Positions 46,884 to 48,150 of a stretch of 48,150 nt of DNA are shown here, in pieces. The position numbers and the translations under genes are program-made. Under the pieces are notes generated by a model, which was not told where the DNA came from, made no database searches, and saw nothing but the letters and a program-made list of their open reading frames with translations. The first letter of the stretch is position 1; each line of letters opens with the position of its first letter. The stretch is from Nitrospirota bacterium. Its GTDB lineage: Bacteria > Nitrospirota > Leptospirillia > Leptospirillales > Leptospirillaceae. Where the stretch lies: positions 1 through 48,150 of the forward strand of contig JAJZCZ010000005.1 of assembly GCA_021828805.1 (NCBI GenBank), given 5' to 3'.

Positions 46884-48109
46884 GTCCCTTCAAAGGCACC
46901 GCCCCGGTCTCTTCGGAGACGGCCCGGGAGCTCAAGCTCCTTAAGGGCCTTCTGCGCATCACAATTTCTGTGGACACACTCTCGGTCCTCCTCGACAATG
47001 CCGTTCGCCTTCTTCTGGAAATCCTTCCGGCCGACGGAGTCTTCATCTACCTGCGGGAAGAGGGGGCCCCCGTTCTCACCCTGCGGGCCACTTCCCGCTA
47101 CCTGCCGGACCTTTTGGGGAAATTCTCGATCCGGCTCGGAGAGGGGCTCACCGGATGGGTGGCCGCAGAGGAAAGCCCCGTGATCGTTCCCGAGCGGGCC
47201 TATGAGGATCCGCGGGCAAAGATCTTCCAGATGATTCCCGAGGATCGTTACGAAGCCTTCCTCTCCCTTCCTCTCCGGGCCAGGGATACTCTGGTGGGGG
47301 TCATGAATCTTCATTTCAAGGAGTCGTTTACCCCGAAAAACAGTGACATCGAACTTCTGACCCTGCTCTCCCAGGAGATGGGGTTCATGATCCGGCATAT
47401 CCACCTGTTCGAAGAGGCTCAGAAGAAGGCCCGTCAGATCGAGGCCCTCTCCCAGGTCAGCCAGTCGATCACCTCCAGCCGCTATCTCGAGGAGATCCTG
47501 CACCTCATTGTGACGGTAACGGCCGAGATGACGAACTCCACTCTGTGTTCCATAATGATTTATGACCCCGAAAAGGGGCTGGTGGTGCGGGCGACCCAGA
47601 CGCTCTCCGACGAATACCGGAACAAGCCCCCCCTCCAGGTGGGAGAGAGCATTGCAGGGGTGGTCTTCGGGGAGCGTCGTGCCATTGCGGTGGAGAATGT
47701 GCAGAAGGATGCGCGCTATACCTCCCGGGAGCTGGCAAAGAAGGAAAATCTCGTCTCCATGCTGTCCGTTCCCATGATGATCAAGGATCGGGCCATCGGG
47801 GTGGTCAATGTTTATACGAGCCATCTCCACCACTTCACCCGGGATGAGGTCAAGGTTCTTCAGTCCGTGGCCAACCAGGCGGCCATCGCCTGGGAGAATA
47901 CCGCCCTTTTCGAGCGGACCGCGGCCATGGAGGAGGCCCTCGAAAGCCGCAAGCGGATTGACCGGGCCAAGGGAATCCTCATGAAAAAACACCGGATTGG
48001 CGAGGAGGAGGCGTACCGCCTTCTCCAGAAGAAAAGCATGAATATGAGAAAATCGATGAGGGAGATTGCCGATGCCGTTCTTCTGGCCCACGACCTTAAG
48101 GTCGACTAG
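46880..48109 (+). CDS. GAF-GAF-ANTAR protein (putative RNA-binding antiterminator)
   Basis: Two GAF-like domains; C-terminal ALESRKRIDRAKGILMKKHRIGEEEAYRLLQKKSMNMRKSMREIADAVL matches ANTAR. Confidence 0.88.
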   Translation: MSPFKGTAPVSSETARELKLLKGLLRITISVDTLSVLLDNAVRLLLEILPADGVFIYLREEGAPVLTLRATSRYLPDLLGKFSIRLGEGLTGWVAAEESPVIVPERAYEDPRAKIFQMIPEDRYEAFLSLPLRARDTLVGVMNLHFKESFTPKNSDIELLTLLSQEMGFMIRHIHLFEEAQKKARQIEALSQVSQSITSSRYLEEILHLIVTVTAEMTNSTLCSIMIYDPEKGLVVRATQTLSDEYRNKPPLQVGESIAGVVFGERRAIAVENVQKDARYTSRELAKKENLVSMLSVPMMIKDRAIGVVNVYTSHLHHFTRDEVKVLQSVANQAAIAWENTALFERTAAMEEALESRKRIDRAKGILMKKHRIGEEEAYRLLQKKSMNMRKSMREIADAVLLAHDLKVD

Positions 48110-48150
48110 CCGGCGGGGGGGCCTCCTCTCTCCTGTATGCCGGGAGTCTT

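Noticed and set aside
1-48150. CRISPR arrays, prophage, transposases, toxin-antitoxin or defence islands
   Set aside because: No regularly spaced repeats and no matching protein motifs were seen; the region is almost entirely core genes.

Overview
Gene-dense, GC-rich bacterial chromosome segment. Its gene content and order suggest a Leptospirillum/Nitrospirota-like organism, but this is an inference. Most of it is core housekeeping genes in tightly overlapping operons: sppA(partial)-HU-ffh-rpsP-rimM-trmD-rplS-rnhB-ftsX-envC-ctpA; CIRCE-groES-groEL; trxA-recN; a minus-strand speD-speE-Orn/Lys/Arg decarboxylase-UPF0182 block; pgpA-recA-alaS-ruvX-mltG-valS-nadC-birA-coaX; an EmrA/TolC efflux pair; a GAF-PAS-PAS-GGDEF protein; mdh-lptC-lptA-lptB-rpoN-hpf-rapZ; and lipoprotein-aroC-aroK-aroB-GAF/GAF/ANTAR. 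The most interesting signals are non-coding or below the ORF-track size cutoff. (1) A fluoride-riboswitch (crcB motif) aptamer at 32488-32535 lies in the long leader of the EmrA/TolC-type pair, with three candidate pairing partners for its TCCTACC segment. (2) A ~300-nt speD leader carries small overlapping ORFs and mutually exclusive GTCGTGA/TCACGAC pairings. (3) A 48-aa single-TM protein with a perfect Shine-Dalgarno, absent from the ORF track, lies at 32169-32315 (-). Other notes: a divergent FtsX without FtsE next to an EnvC/LytM protein with a degenerate zinc site, a CoaX homolog lacking the DxGNT motif, and a GAF-GAF-ANTAR protein. No rRNA, tRNA, CRISPR array, transposase or phage gene was recognised.
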